Shown here: positions 35,703-45,697 of the stretch, one piece after another
Layout: every line of letters starts with the position of its first letter
Position numbering within the stretch: the stretch's first letter is position 1
Assembly: GCF_002410825.1 (NCBI RefSeq)
Contig: NZ_DHOS01000038.1
Span: 1-54,430 of the forward strand
Origin: Proteiniphilum sp. UBA5384
Lineage (GTDB): Bacteria; Bacteroidota; Bacteroidia; Bacteroidales; Dysgonomonadaceae
Direction: 5' to 3'
Length of the DNA stretch: 54,430 nt
Notes under the pieces: generated by a model
The model's input: the letters and a program-made list of their open reading frames with translations, nothing else
What the model was told of the DNA's origin: nothing
The model's database searches: none
Translations under genes and position numbers: made by a program

Positions 35703-37826
35703 ATGAAGCGTAAATCATTATTTATGGCAATTATTATCAGTGGGGGCCTGCTGGCCTGCAACGATACTCCTCAGTCATCTGCTTCCAAAGAGACAGAAAA
35801 AAAGGGAAGTAAAGAACTAACAGAGACGATAGGCAAGGCAAAACCCAATATCGTAAATGGCATCATGACTCCCGAAGTGCTTTACAGCTTCGGACGGATA
35901 GGAAATGTGGAGGTGTCACCCGACAAGTCGAATATCCTTTATCAGGTGACTTATGTGAGTATTCCACAAAATAAAACCAATTCAGAACTGTTCACTATGA
36001 AAAGTGACGGTTCTGATAAGAAGCAACTCACCATCACCAGTACGCAGGAAAGTAATCCCCAATGGATCGCAGATGGGAAAAAGATCGCTTTTTTAAGCGA
36101 TGAAACCGGTTCTTCGCAAATTTGGACTATCAATCCCGATGGGGGAGGAATGAAGCAGATATCCAATGTAGAAGGGGGAATAGATGGATTTAAATATTCC
36201 CCCGACGGGAAAAAAGTGTTGTTTATCAGGAGTGTCAAAACAGTGGAGACCGCAACCGAAAAATATACCGATCTGCCCAATGCATCGGGTAGGATAGTGG
36301 ACGATCTTATGTATAAACATTGGGACACATGGGTGGAAAATATACCTCATCCCTTTGTGGCTGACCTCTCGGGTAATAAGTTGACGAATATCAAAGATCT
36401 TCTGGATGGGGAACCCTATGAAGCACCGATGTTGCCGTTTGGAGGGATGGAACAGCTTGCTTGGAGTCCGGACGGTAAGACTGTTGCCTATACTTCCCGA
36501 AAAAAGACCGGAAAAGAGTATGCTGTTTCCACTAATTCTGATATCTATTTCTATGATATAGAAACCCGCCAAACCAAAAATATGACCGAAGGAATGATGG
36601 GATACGATGTGAATCCACAGTTCTCACCCGACGGGAAATATCTTGCCTGGCAGAGTATGGAGCGTGACGGGTATGAAGCAGACAAAAATCGGTTATTCGT
36701 GATGGATTTGGAGACAGGGGAGAAAATATACGTCACGGAGCAGTTCGATTACAATACCGATGATTTTATATGGAGCAGTGACAACCGCACTATTTATATG
36801 GTGGTGTCTGTAAAGGGTACTACCCGGTTACACTCTGCAGATATCGTTACTAAAAAGATCACACCTATAACTGAGGGGAAGTTCGATTATGTCTCTATTG
36901 CCTTGGGAAATGGTAAATTGATCGCCAAACGACAGTCTTTATCACAACCTACGGAGATATACAGTGTGGATATAGCCTCCGGAGAAGCCGTTGAAATATC
37001 ACTTGAAAATAAAGAAATACTCGATCAGCTGAAGATGGGAGAGGTGGAAGAACGCTGGATCGCTACTACCGACGGGAAGGAAATGCTTACCTGGGTAGTC
37101 TATCCTCCCGATTTTGATCCTACGAAGAAGTATCCCGCACTGTTGTATTGTCAGGGTGGTCCGCAGAGCATGGTCAGCCAGTTTTGGTCGTATCGCTGGA
37201 ATCTGCAGATGATGGCCGCCAACGGTTATATCGTAGTAGCACCCAACCGCCGTGGATTACCCGGCTTTGGGCAGGAGTGGCTGGAACAAATTAGTGGCGA
37301 TTATGGCGGGCAAAATATGAAGGATTACCTTGCCGCCATCGATGCAATGGCCAAAGAACCTTATGTGGATGAAAATCGGCTCGGTTGTACCGGTGCCAGT
37401 TATGGAGGTTTTTCCACCTATTGGCTTGCCGGAAACCATGACGGACGTTTTAAAGCTTTTTTCTCCCATGCCGGCATATTCAATCTGGAAGCGCAATACC
37501 TCGAAACAGAGGAGATGTTTTTTGCCAATTGGGATATGGGCGGCCCGTTTTGGGATAAGTCAAATGGTATTGCACAAAAGACCTATGCAACATCTCCCCA
37601 TAAGTTTGTAGATAAATGGGATACGCCGATTATGATTTCCCATGGTGAGCACGACTACCGTATTCTGGCGTCGCAGGGCATGATGGCGTTTAATGCCGCA
37701 CAGCTGAGGGGTATCCCGTCGAGGATGCTCATCTTTCCCGACGAAAACCACTGGATCAGTAAGCCGCAGAATGGAGTCCTGTTCCAACGCGAGTTCTTCC
37801 GTTGGTTCGATGAATGGTTGAAATAA
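35703..37826 (+). CDS. S9-family prolyl oligopeptidase (DPP-like lipoprotein)
   Basis: 707 aa from the ATG at 35703, which starts a lipoprotein signal (lipobox LLAC). A seven-blade beta-propeller comes first (repeats such as PQFSPDGKYLAW, LAWSPDGKTVAY). The alpha/beta-hydrolase has Ser566 in GASYGG, acid Asp in HGEHDYRI and His in PDENHWI. Closest in style to DPP5/acylaminoacyl peptidases of Bacteroidales, which release dipeptides in the periplasm. Works with the M3 peptidase in peptide use (inference). Confidence 0.88.
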   Translation: MKRKSLFMAIIISGGLLACNDTPQSSASKETEKKGSKELTETIGKAKPNIVNGIMTPEVLYSFGRIGNVEVSPDKSNILYQVTYVSIPQNKTNSELFTMKSDGSDKKQLTITSTQESNPQWIADGKKIAFLSDETGSSQIWTINPDGGGMKQISNVEGGIDGFKYSPDGKKVLFIRSVKTVETATEKYTDLPNASGRIVDDLMYKHWDTWVENIPHPFVADLSGNKLTNIKDLLDGEPYEAPMLPFGGMEQLAWSPDGKTVAYTSRKKTGKEYAVSTNSDIYFYDIETRQTKNMTEGMMGYDVNPQFSPDGKYLAWQSMERDGYEADKNRLFVMDLETGEKIYVTEQFDYNTDDFIWSSDNRTIYMVVSVKGTTRLHSADIVTKKITPITEGKFDYVSIALGNGKLIAKRQSLSQPTEIYSVDIASGEAVEISLENKEILDQLKMGEVEERWIATTDGKEMLTWVVYPPDFDPTKKYPALLYCQGGPQSMVSQFWSYRWNLQMMAANGYIVVAPNRRGLPGFGQEWLEQISGDYGGQNMKDYLAAIDAMAKEPYVDENRLGCTGASYGGFSTYWLAGNHDGRFKAFFSHAGIFNLEAQYLETEEMFFANWDMGGPFWDKSNGIAQKTYATSPHKFVDKWDTPIMISHGEHDYRILASQGMMAFNAAQLRGIPSRMLIFPDENHWISKPQNGVLFQREFFRWFDEWLK

Positions 37827-37848
37827 TGGAGCCTTGAAAAGATATCGG

Positions 37849-39738
37849 CTAGAGAGGAATTGATTTCTCCACTTCCGGGGGAACAACCGATTTATTCCCG
37901 TCACGGGTCGCCCGGTAATGTGGAGTGATCAACTCTATACCGGCTTCCCTGAATATATCCTGGATATTTTGGTGCAGTTGGGAGTAAATTACCGCCTGTT
38001 TTTCCGGATTTTTAGTGTAGGCATTTAGCTGGTAGGAGGCCGCAAAATCGTTTAACGCAGTTTGGAGTACAAACGGTTGGGGTTTTGAGAGTAACAGGTC
38101 TGTTTTGAGAGCCGCATCTATCAATAACTGGTTAACTTGGCGCCATGGTACTTCATATCCCATCGTAACAGATGTATTGACGATTAGTCCTTCATTCTGT
38201 CCCGTGGATGTTGAACTGTAATTTATCACATTCGACGATAATATAGTGGAGTTGGGAACAGTGACGATCTCGTTTTTTGTGGTTCGTATACGAACCACAA
38301 AGGGAGATTTTTCGGTTACGTCTCCAGTCACATCGCCGATTTTTATACGATCACCAATAATGAAAGGGCGCATATATGTGATCACCATTCCGGCCACAAG
38401 ATTACCGATCACGCTGGTTGACCCGAGTGTGAAAATTACACCCATAAATACCGAAACCCCCTGGAAAACGCCTGAATCAGAGCCAGGCAACAAAGGGAAT
38501 ATCAGGATTAGCATAAAAGCATAGAGAAATATCCGTAGAATGTTGAATGTCGCCTTTGCCCAATCAGCATAAAAGCCTGGAATAATGAGTTTTTCCGCAC
38601 TGATCTCTCGGAATATGTAGCGGAAAAATCTGACAACATAACGCATGATTAATACAATCACAATGATTTTGAAGAGGTTAGGCAAATACAATACGAACCC
38701 TTTCCAGGTTGAAGCCAAGGGGGAGAATATCCACCCGAACAGGGTTTCTGCCAGGCGTTGAGTTTGGGGAAATATACTGAATAGCAAGGGAATGGCGAGA
38801 TAAAATAGAATAATGTAGATCAGGTAACGGATTATTTTCGAGACGAACAGTGCCACTTTTACTTCCCTGTCCGAATCCATAACCTCCAGATTACGGATCC
38901 TGATGCCGGGAAACCATTTATCTTTTTTTGACACTAATTTTTTGTCGATCACACGCCGGAACAAAAGGCCTACCCCTTTTACAGCCCCGAATAATATCAA
39001 TATGACGAACAAGCTTAATCCGGACATTTTCAGGATATTCAAGAGGCTGATACTCTTTTTATATACGCCAATAGCCTCTATGATCTTTTCCTTGTAAGCC
39101 TCTGCCAGAGCATTACGGGGAGTATCCATCCACAACGCATCCATATCGGTTATACTAGATAGTATAGTTTCCCGGTATAATATATCTGAGGTCGAACCGC
39201 TCTCGACAACAATCAACGAATCGCTTTTCAGTGAGAACATTTTCGCCGCACGGAAGATTTTTTCAGAATTGGATGCCGCCCGTTCGTTCGGCGAAAAAGA
39301 GCCGAGGTTCGTATAAATCAGGTATAAAGTATCCCCTTTCAGGACAACCGGAGCACCGGCAGCTTGCCGTTTCATGGAGTCTATCTGTTCGCGCTGCGCT
39401 ACTCGCCGAATGGAATCGGTTTTTCTCAATTCGTTCAACTGTTTCTCAATCAATCGTCGTTGGCGAAGATCACTGGATTGTAGTGCTTCAAGTTGTTCAT
39501 TAAGCAGTTCTTCCTTCATGGAACTGGTTTGATTTTCTTGGGTCGAACTGACTATCAGCTCAATTGTGGAACTATTGTCGATAACTTTTAAGGTATCAGC
39601 TTGTGGATTTACCGCTATTAAACTGTCTTTTGAGATCGCCCTCAGGGAATCTGCTTGGATGACTTGCGTGGTATCACTTTGAGCATTTACCGCTACAACG
39701 GGTAAAAATATGGATAAGATAAATGTAATCAGTTTCAT
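37849..39738 (-). CDS. MscS-family mechanosensitive channel with signal peptide
   Basis: 629 aa from the ATG at 39738. Signal peptide (cleavage near VNA-QS), then a periplasmic coiled-coil region of about 200 residues (QLEALQSSDLRQRRLIEKQL). Several membrane helices follow, and then the MscS pore and beta domain (GSTSVIGNLVAGMVITYMRP, GDRIKIGDVTGDV, VPNSTILSSNVINYS). Opens under membrane tension. The long N-terminus is like MscK/YbiO relatives. A TATATTTG -7 box on the minus strand lies at 39797-39804. Convergent with the S9 peptidase, 22 bases apart. Confidence 0.88.
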   Translation of the reverse strand: MKLITFILSIFLPVVAVNAQSDTTQVIQADSLRAISKDSLIAVNPQADTLKVIDNSSTIELIVSSTQENQTSSMKEELLNEQLEALQSSDLRQRRLIEKQLNELRKTDSIRRVAQREQIDSMKRQAAGAPVVLKGDTLYLIYTNLGSFSPNERAASNSEKIFRAAKMFSLKSDSLIVVESGSTSDILYRETILSSITDMDALWMDTPRNALAEAYKEKIIEAIGVYKKSISLLNILKMSGLSLFVILILFGAVKGVGLLFRRVIDKKLVSKKDKWFPGIRIRNLEVMDSDREVKVALFVSKIIRYLIYIILFYLAIPLLFSIFPQTQRLAETLFGWIFSPLASTWKGFVLYLPNLFKIIVIVLIMRYVVRFFRYIFREISAEKLIIPGFYADWAKATFNILRIFLYAFMLILIFPLLPGSDSGVFQGVSVFMGVIFTLGSTSVIGNLVAGMVITYMRPFIIGDRIKIGDVTGDVTEKSPFVVRIRTTKNEIVTVPNSTILSSNVINYSSTSTGQNEGLIVNTSVTMGYEVPWRQVNQLLIDAALKTDLLLSKPQPFVLQTALNDFAASYQLNAYTKNPEKQAVIYSQLHQNIQDIFREAGIELITPHYRATRDGNKSVVPPEVEKSIPL

Positions 39739-39975
39739 AGTCAGCTTTGTAAAAACAGAATAAGTTTTTTTGCTCAAAAATAAATTTTCCGGCGGCCAAA
39801 TATAAACAAAATTACTATCCGACAGCTTATATAAGCTGAAGAATCTGCAAGTCGCCCCCACAGATGTTGGAAAAGTTAGCAGTTAGTTTAATTCAACTGT
39901 ACTGTTGTTGCCATTTTCACTGTATTTTCTGATAACGGTTACAATCTTGAAAAAATACAATTAAGATTTGCCAAA

Positions 39976-40022
39976 AGTTGCCAGCTATAAATTCGGTGAA
40001 CACTTGAAAGACCCTGGCAACT
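39976..40022. repeat. 9-bp inverted repeat in the gap before the pilus locus
   Basis: AGTTGCCAG (39976-39984) and CTGGCAACT (40014-40022) are perfect inverse copies with a 29-base centre. The gap 39862-40088 otherwise shows no gene; a 30-codon minus-strand open frame in it is too weak to call. It marks the border of the pilus region. Confidence 0.45.
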
Positions 40023-40088
40023 CCCTCTTTTTCTCCACAATACAGGGCGGTATGGCTTGCCAGTCCACCCCTTTCATTGTATTTAGAG

Positions 40089-41216
40089 TTAAATCTTTTC
40101 CCTGTTCTTCACCCTTACATATCCCCTCCAATCGCTGAATCCGGCTCTGGCAATAAGGTCAAGTTCCGGAACGCCCGCATTTTTTGAATCCGCTTGCAGC
40201 CGCTCCAGCTCTTCCATGCGGTAACGATTGATGAAACGGCTGAAATTCATGCCGTATGTGCGGTTGATAAGCCGCGAGAGCGAGGTACGGTTTGTACCCA
40301 GGTCTGTTGTCATGTCTGTAATCTTCAGCTTAGGTTTCAAATAGGGTTTTGCTCTACGCATATAGCTTTCCAGACGGCGGATATCTTCACGGGTAATCGG
40401 CACCAATGACGGGCAAGGGGCATCTTCCGGTTGCTGTTCCCCGCACGGCTCGGTTGCGATCACCACAAAGTTATCAAGGAGTATATTGTGTGTAAGCATC
40501 ACATCCCTGAAGATGAAGAAGAACAGCGGAATGATGATAACGGGAGTGGAGGTCAGGGTTTTATTGGAAAAAAGCACCAATGTAGCAGCCAACAGAGCCA
40601 TGCCCAGCAGGGGATAAAGTATTTTATAGAGCCATGAAAGGGACATCCGCCCTTCATCTGCCGAGTAGTTGATCACAGCGCGGCTAAAATGTCTTGCCCT
40701 GATAATAGTGATAACCGTATAAACAATCAGAAATAGTGAAAACAGGAGCGGTTTTGATGTCGAGAACCACGAATAAGCCTCGTAACCATCAACAATTTCA
40801 CCTTTTGATTCAACGAGAAAACGTTGAATGCCAAACGGGACAAACAGCGACCACACCAGATAAATCAACGCTATCAGCGTTGGTAAACCATAGTGCCACA
40901 GGGAGAATTTCTCACCCGCATCAGTTTTGGTTATCTCATAAATAAATCGGTAGTACAACACATTTACACCCATAAACAACCACATGATTGGTACTTGGAG
41001 TATCACATATAACGTTGGAGCGGCAATGTACAGCACGATTGCACCCCAACCCAACGCGGACGCAGCGAAAGCTGCCACGGCAAGGATGACCGGCTTGCTT
41101 CCCAGCTGCGATTCACCCCTGCGCCAAAGCCTGAGCAGCAGCAACATGCAGATAATCGCCGTTTGTATCGGCAACATGAAGGGCAATGTGTTATGTATCT
41201 GCTGTAAGTCTATCAT
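40089..41216 (-). CDS. Membrane-anchored AraC-like regulator (pilus locus, distal)
   Basis: 375 aa. About seven membrane helices (residues 10-235) precede a linker and a divergent AraC-type HTH (LKITDMTTDLGTNRTSLSRLIN, then YGMNFSRFINRYRMEELERL). The second HTH is weak (ELDLIARAGFSDWRGYVRVK). It starts 3 bases after the related gene at 41220, an obvious operon and likely old duplication. Both diverge from the pilus genes and probably control them (inference). Confidence 0.82.
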   Translation of the reverse strand: MIDLQQIHNTLPFMLPIQTAIICMLLLLRLWRRGESQLGSKPVILAVAAFAASALGWGAIVLYIAAPTLYVILQVPIMWLFMGVNVLYYRFIYEITKTDAGEKFSLWHYGLPTLIALIYLVWSLFVPFGIQRFLVESKGEIVDGYEAYSWFSTSKPLLFSLFLIVYTVITIIRARHFSRAVINYSADEGRMSLSWLYKILYPLLGMALLAATLVLFSNKTLTSTPVIIIPLFFFIFRDVMLTHNILLDNFVVIATEPCGEQQPEDAPCPSLVPITREDIRRLESYMRRAKPYLKPKLKITDMTTDLGTNRTSLSRLINRTYGMNFSRFINRYRMEELERLQADSKNAGVPELDLIARAGFSDWRGYVRVKNREKI

Positions 41217-41219
41217 CCG

Positions 41220-42425
41220 TTAATTATCATTACTCCCGGCTTCTTCTGCCTGCCTGCCGAATTGCCGTTTCGCCCGCAGGTAGTTGCGTAGCGTTCCGAA
41301 ACCGGTTTGCGAAATCAGCTCACGGGGAGTTTTACCGCTGTTTTTTTGCAAACCCAGCAGACGGTTCATCTCGCGCAGGCGGCAAAGGTTGATGTAGGAG
41401 CTGAAATTCATTTTATACGCCTTGTTCACGAACTCGGAGATATAGGTGCGGTTGCTGTCGAGCATCTTAGCCACATCGTTAATCGTCAGATTGGGATTTA
41501 GATATGGCTTATGACGGCGCATGAAGTTATTGAACATTTTTTTGTTGAAGCCGGGTGGAAGGCTGTTTTTTAAATCCTTGTTACTTTTTTTCGGAATCTC
41601 ATTTTTAGTGGAAACTGTATTTTGTTCGCTAATATCGACCTTGCCGCTCTCCTCTTCTACATCGGAATTTATGTTCATTCTCTGTTCCGATGTCTCATCA
41701 AAAAACGAATGACTTAGAGCATCCAATGATATATGGTGACGTATTACCGCGTATGTAAAAGGAATGTTCGCTTTAAGTGCCAGCAATATGCAAATCATAA
41801 GCAATGATGTCGTAAGTATCCCCGGAGTTTGTCCGCCGATGAGCGGGAAAAACACGAACACGACCGGAAACAGGAAAACCTCAGTCACGTATAGGGTCGC
41901 CTGTAATAAGTTAATCGAGTAAGATTTGCCTTGCGCGGCCATCTTTTCCATCTGGTATCGCTGCATCCCGGCGAGCGGGAGCAACGAATAGACAATCCCG
42001 AATAGCAGTGCCGCAATCAACGATGCATGAACTCCCTCCTGAATCCACACTTCGGGGAACAACAATTTAATAACCGTCAATACAACAAAAAGTAGTGACG
42101 GTATTATATAGTGCAGTGTACTGAATCGCACTCCCGGTTTGGTGGCATAGTGAAAGAAATGGTAGAAGATCACCATCGAAAAAATAGCAGAAACGGGGAG
42201 TAAAATATCAAACAGCGTAAACAGGTCGGGTATATAATAGTATGCCAGAAGAGCAAAACTTGAGACTGAGGCCGAAAAGCAATAGCTCCCCATTATTTTA
42301 CGCAACAAGGCATCGGCCTTTCTCATTTTCATGGAGCTGTTTACAACTACCATCAAGAAGAAAGTGATAAAAATACCGAGCGGTAAAGCCAGGATAAAAG
42401 CCCTTATAATCTCAAAAATATTCAA
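41220..42425 (-). CDS. Membrane-anchored AraC-like regulator (pilus locus, proximal)
   Basis: 401 aa, same build as its neighbour: membrane helices to about residue 235, a polar linker with an Asn/Ser/Glu-rich stretch, then an HTH (LTINDVAKMLDSNRTYISEFVN, YKMNFSSYINLCRLREMNRL) and a degenerate second HTH. First gene of the two-gene minus-strand operon and next to the shared 264-base control region with the pilus operon. Confidence 0.84.
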   Translation of the reverse strand: MNIFEIIRAFILALPLGIFITFFLMVVVNSSMKMRKADALLRKIMGSYCFSASVSSFALLAYYYIPDLFTLFDILLPVSAIFSMVIFYHFFHYATKPGVRFSTLHYIIPSLLFVVLTVIKLLFPEVWIQEGVHASLIAALLFGIVYSLLPLAGMQRYQMEKMAAQGKSYSINLLQATLYVTEVFLFPVVFVFFPLIGGQTPGILTTSLLMICILLALKANIPFTYAVIRHHISLDALSHSFFDETSEQRMNINSDVEEESGKVDISEQNTVSTKNEIPKKSNKDLKNSLPPGFNKKMFNNFMRRHKPYLNPNLTINDVAKMLDSNRTYISEFVNKAYKMNFSSYINLCRLREMNRLLGLQKNSGKTPRELISQTGFGTLRNYLRAKRQFGRQAEEAGSNDN

Positions 42426-42498
42426 ATTATACAGACAAAAATAGCAATAGTTTTGAAATATTCAATACAAAATATGTAATATGTTGATTTATGTATGT

Positions 42499-42521
42499 AT
42501 AGTACTTGTAATAAGTATTAT
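42499..42521. promoter_or_regulatory. Palindrome in the divergent regulator/pilus control region
   Basis: AGTACTT and AAGTATT around GTAAT form an imperfect palindrome. A second one (TGTACA-CTTT-TGTACA) follows near 42560. Both lie in the AT-rich gap shared by the regulators and the pilus operon, and are candidate operators. Confidence 0.4.
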
Positions 42522-42688
42522 GACCATATAAATGTCTTGATGAAAATGTCCGGAATGTACACTTTTGTACAGGATCGTCAAAAATCAGATTTACCGCGCA
42601 TCAGATATGTACCTTTTTGTCGCAAAGGTATAAAATAATAGTTTTATTTTGCGGTCAAAATAGTTTTACCCGGACGACCGCAATATGT

Positions 42689-43786
42689 ATGAGTGGAAGA
42701 TGTGAGATAAGTGCGCATTTGGTGTGCAATATATTTGGTGGAATCGAAATTTCCGTCACACACAATGCCTCACGCGTCAGGTTAAGCAATTGCGATTATA
42801 TTTCAAAGAGTTACGCCTTACGTATAAAGCAAAATATCTCCAAAAACAACGTGGAAATCAACCGCCTTTACTCTCTCGTGGATGAATACCGTACCGAGAT
42901 AGCAGCCGGGCGTATGCCCGTCCATGTGGACGGCTACTGCGCTTCGTCCGACAGCCGTGAGGACAACCTTAAAACGGCGGTGGTACGTTCCAACCGTGTC
43001 AAATCGGAGCTGATAACCCACAAAGGGCTGTTGGAAGAACATTTTATCACGAAAAACCATGCTGCGGCTTACGACGGACACAAGGATATGGTAGTAGTAA
43101 CGTTGCGTATTCCGGCACAGAAAGAACCGAAAGCCGAAATAAAGCCGGAACCCGTGCGTGAAGAACCCCACCACGAGGAACCGCCGGTAGCTGAACAAAA
43201 AACGGAGCCTGTCGTGGAAGAACAATCCGAACCGTGGGTTATCGCAACGGCACCCATTGCACTGATCAAGCCCTACAGCTTCGCCGTGCGCACAAACCTG
43301 ATGTACGATGCCATGCTGCTGCCGACGCTCGGCATTGAGTGGCGCATAAACCCAAGCATAGGCGTCAAGGTGGACGGCTCGCGCAGTTGGTGGAGCGATG
43401 AGCACGGCAAAGTGCAGAAGATATGGCTCGTAAATCCCGAATTGCGTTGGTATCTGCTCGACGCAAAACGTTTTTATGTGGGTGCATCAGCTAATTTCGG
43501 CGAGTACAACGTACAGAAATTCCTTATCGGTAATATGTTTGACAAAGACACCGGTTATCAGGGCAAACTTTGGGGTGCAGGGCTGGCGGTAGGTTATCAG
43601 CTTTATCTGAGCCACAGTTTCTCTTTGGACTTCAATCTCGGTCTGGGTTACACCAACCTCAAATACGACAGCTTCACCATCTCCAATGGAACCCGCGTGT
43701 ATAAGGACAGGGGCAAGAGCAAAGACTTTTGGGGACCAACCGGGGCGGGCATAAACCTCGTTTGGACGATAGGCGGATGCAGGTAG
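42689..43786 (+). CDS. DUF3575 outer-membrane protein of the pilus locus, N-terminus probably damaged
   Basis: From EINRLYSLVDEYRTEIAAGRMPVHVDGYC onward the protein is a normal member of this family: an OmpA-like segment, a Pro/Glu-rich linker (PEPVREEPHHEEPP), then the DUF3575 beta-barrel (FAVRTNLMYDAMLLPTLGIEW to GPTGAGINLVW). The stretch before it has no signal peptide and does not resemble the family. A neighbouring frame at about 42785-42808 reads QLRLYFKE, a family-like strand, which suggests a frameshift near 42807. The start at 42689 is therefore uncertain. These proteins precede Mfa2/fimbrillin genes in many Bacteroidales. Confidence 0.7.
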   Translation: MSGRCEISAHLVCNIFGGIEISVTHNASRVRLSNCDYISKSYALRIKQNISKNNVEINRLYSLVDEYRTEIAAGRMPVHVDGYCASSDSREDNLKTAVVRSNRVKSELITHKGLLEEHFITKNHAAAYDGHKDMVVVTLRIPAQKEPKAEIKPEPVREEPHHEEPPVAEQKTEPVVEEQSEPWVIATAPIALIKPYSFAVRTNLMYDAMLLPTLGIEWRINPSIGVKVDGSRSWWSDEHGKVQKIWLVNPELRWYLLDAKRFYVGASANFGEYNVQKFLIGNMFDKDTGYQGKLWGAGLAVGYQLYLSHSFSLDFNLGLGYTNLKYDSFTISNGTRVYKDRGKSKDFWGPTGAGINLVWTIGGCR

Positions 43787-43814
43787 AAAACGATAAAAAA
43801 GAATATAAAAAAAT

Positions 43815-44657
43815 ATGAGGACACAAAAATCATTGATAACGGCAATCGGGGCGGCGGTATTGCTAACCGCCTGCGACGTGAAAGACCCTATCTACGAAAC
43901 GGCGCATCCCGACAAGGCAAGGGTAACGCTTACTGCGGACTGGATGGATATGGACCCAAATTTAACCAAACCCACAAAATATACGGCGGTTATAAACGGA
44001 GCAGAACACGCAGATATACCAACGGCTCCTGAAAGCCACACTTTCCCCGACATGGATTCGGGAAACTGCATAGCATACCTCTTTAACGAGGCAGAAGGAA
44101 TCAGCATCAGCGGAACCACCGCCACGGCTACTTACGCCTCCATACCGATTGGCTGGCTGTTTACCGGGAAACTGGCAGAAACCGTAGATGCGGACAAGGA
44201 TTATGTATTTACCGTACCGATGAAACAGCAGGTGCGCCAACTAACGCTGGTTATCACTCCCGAAGGCGGTTCGACAGACAGGATAGAGACCATCACAGCC
44301 AACCTTTCGGGCGTAGCAGGAACGCTGGATATCGACAATGACACGCACGGCTCGCCCTCCGACGCACCGCTGACCTTTACCAAAGGCAACGACGAAAAAT
44401 GGTCGGCTACGGTGCGACTGTTAGGTGTAATGGATTCGGAGCAAAAACTGACGGCTATAATTTCTTTTACGGACGGCAATCCGGCCGACCAAACCCTCGA
44501 CAGCGACCTGACCACGATGCTGACGAATTTCAACGCCGACAAGAAAACACCGCTCACCCTAAGCTCAACTGTGGTGGAAACTCCCGGCGGACTGGAATTG
44601 ACGGGCACCATCAGCGACTGGATATTGGGCAACGTGGAGTCAGGCAATGCGGAATAA
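43815..44657 (+). CDS. FimB/Mfa2-like fimbrial lipoprotein (DUF5119 type)
   Basis: 280 aa with a lipoprotein signal (lipobox LTAC, lipidated Cys20). The mature protein is all-beta (ARVTLTADWMD opening, QQVRQLTLVITPEGG, closing GLELTGTISDW), as in the anchor or assembly lipoproteins of type V pili. Such a subunit would hold the pilus in the outer membrane and limit its length. It is 28 bases after the DUF3575 gene and in operon with the fimbrillins. Confidence 0.8.
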   Translation: MRTQKSLITAIGAAVLLTACDVKDPIYETAHPDKARVTLTADWMDMDPNLTKPTKYTAVINGAEHADIPTAPESHTFPDMDSGNCIAYLFNEAEGISISGTTATATYASIPIGWLFTGKLAETVDADKDYVFTVPMKQQVRQLTLVITPEGGSTDRIETITANLSGVAGTLDIDNDTHGSPSDAPLTFTKGNDEKWSATVRLLGVMDSEQKLTAIISFTDGNPADQTLDSDLTTMLTNFNADKKTPLTLSSTVVETPGGLELTGTISDWILGNVESGNAE

Positions 44658-44706
44658 AAAAGACAAATTAAACAATATAAATATTATCAATAAAAAGAAA
44701 GAAAGT

Positions 44707-45684
44707 ATGAAAACGAAACTATTATCAGTACTGGCTATTACAGCCATTTTATTTGCATCATGTAGCAGCGATGACAACGACTTAAACAATGAAGCTCCGG
44801 AGTTACGCATCTCCAGCGGAGTGAGCTCTCTGCTTAAAAGTGCTGCCGACACACAGGAAAATACAATAGCAAGCGGAGAAACCGTAAACCTGTGGGTAGA
44901 TGATGCCACAACAGCGGATGCCCTATATAAAGCCAACCAGCTTACAGCCAATGGAAGCAACGGTTTTGCAGGAGGCAATCCCATGTATTTTCCGCAAACG
45001 GGAAATAATGTGGATATCTACGCTATTCATGGTAAAATTGCTACCCCATTTGCAAACGGTGATGCGTTCCCGACCAGTGCTGTAGCCTATTCGGTAGAAA
45101 CCGATCAAAGTGTATTTGGCGGAGTAAAATTCACCAATTCCGATTTGCTTTACGCTTACTCGAAAAATGTAGCACGCAATGGCAATCCGACTACAGCATC
45201 GCTTACTTTTTATCATATGTTATCGAAGCTGGAAGTCGCTGTCAAAATTGGCAATGGAGTGCCTGTTTTGGCTCTGTCCGATGCCGTATCGTTGGGGAAT
45301 AATAATATTATTGTAGATGGGGAATTCACTCCGTCCATCACTGCCACGATGACCAATCAGGCAGACCGTGCAGCTATGCTCGCTGCCGGTACGACTACAG
45401 CTACCATGCAATTAGGACAACTTACCTGTACCGATTTTACTACTGCCAATATTATTTATAACGAAGCTATTTTGGTTCCGCAAAATATGTCAGGTAAGGT
45501 ACTTACTTTCAATTTAGCAAGCGGCGGAACGCTGAAATATACCATCCCGGCAGGTACGACTTTCGAGAGCGGGAAAAAATACCGGTACGAGATTACGCTC
45601 AACCTGACCGGATTGCAGGTTACTTCGACTATCGAGGATTGGGAGGCTGTAAACGTAGTAACAGGCAGTGCCGAAATGGATTAA
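44707..45684 (+). CDS. Fimbrillin family lipoprotein (candidate pilus shaft)
   Basis: 325 aa from the ATG at 44707, which starts a clean lipoprotein signal (lipobox FASC). The sequence follows the fimbrillin-A fold: a Thr-rich first domain (SGETVNLWVDDATT) and FYHMLSKLEVAVKIGNG. Its end is TSTIEDWEAVNVVTGSAEMD. It has no C-terminal lectin-like domain, unlike the four genes after it. Type V pilins are lipidated, cleaved by a gingipain-like protease at the surface and polymerised by strand exchange; this one may form the shaft. Confidence 0.85.
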   Translation: MKTKLLSVLAITAILFASCSSDDNDLNNEAPELRISSGVSSLLKSAADTQENTIASGETVNLWVDDATTADALYKANQLTANGSNGFAGGNPMYFPQTGNNVDIYAIHGKIATPFANGDAFPTSAVAYSVETDQSVFGGVKFTNSDLLYAYSKNVARNGNPTTASLTFYHMLSKLEVAVKIGNGVPVLALSDAVSLGNNNIIVDGEFTPSITATMTNQADRAAMLAAGTTTATMQLGQLTCTDFTTANIIYNEAILVPQNMSGKVLTFNLASGGTLKYTIPAGTTFESGKKYRYEITLNLTGLQVTSTIEDWEAVNVVTGSAEMD

Positions 45685-45697
45685 TCAATCACCAAGG

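Noticed and set aside
40074..40076. Start of a 30-codon minus-strand frame before the pilus regulators
   Set aside because: Too short, not similar to anything known, and overlapping an inverted repeat.
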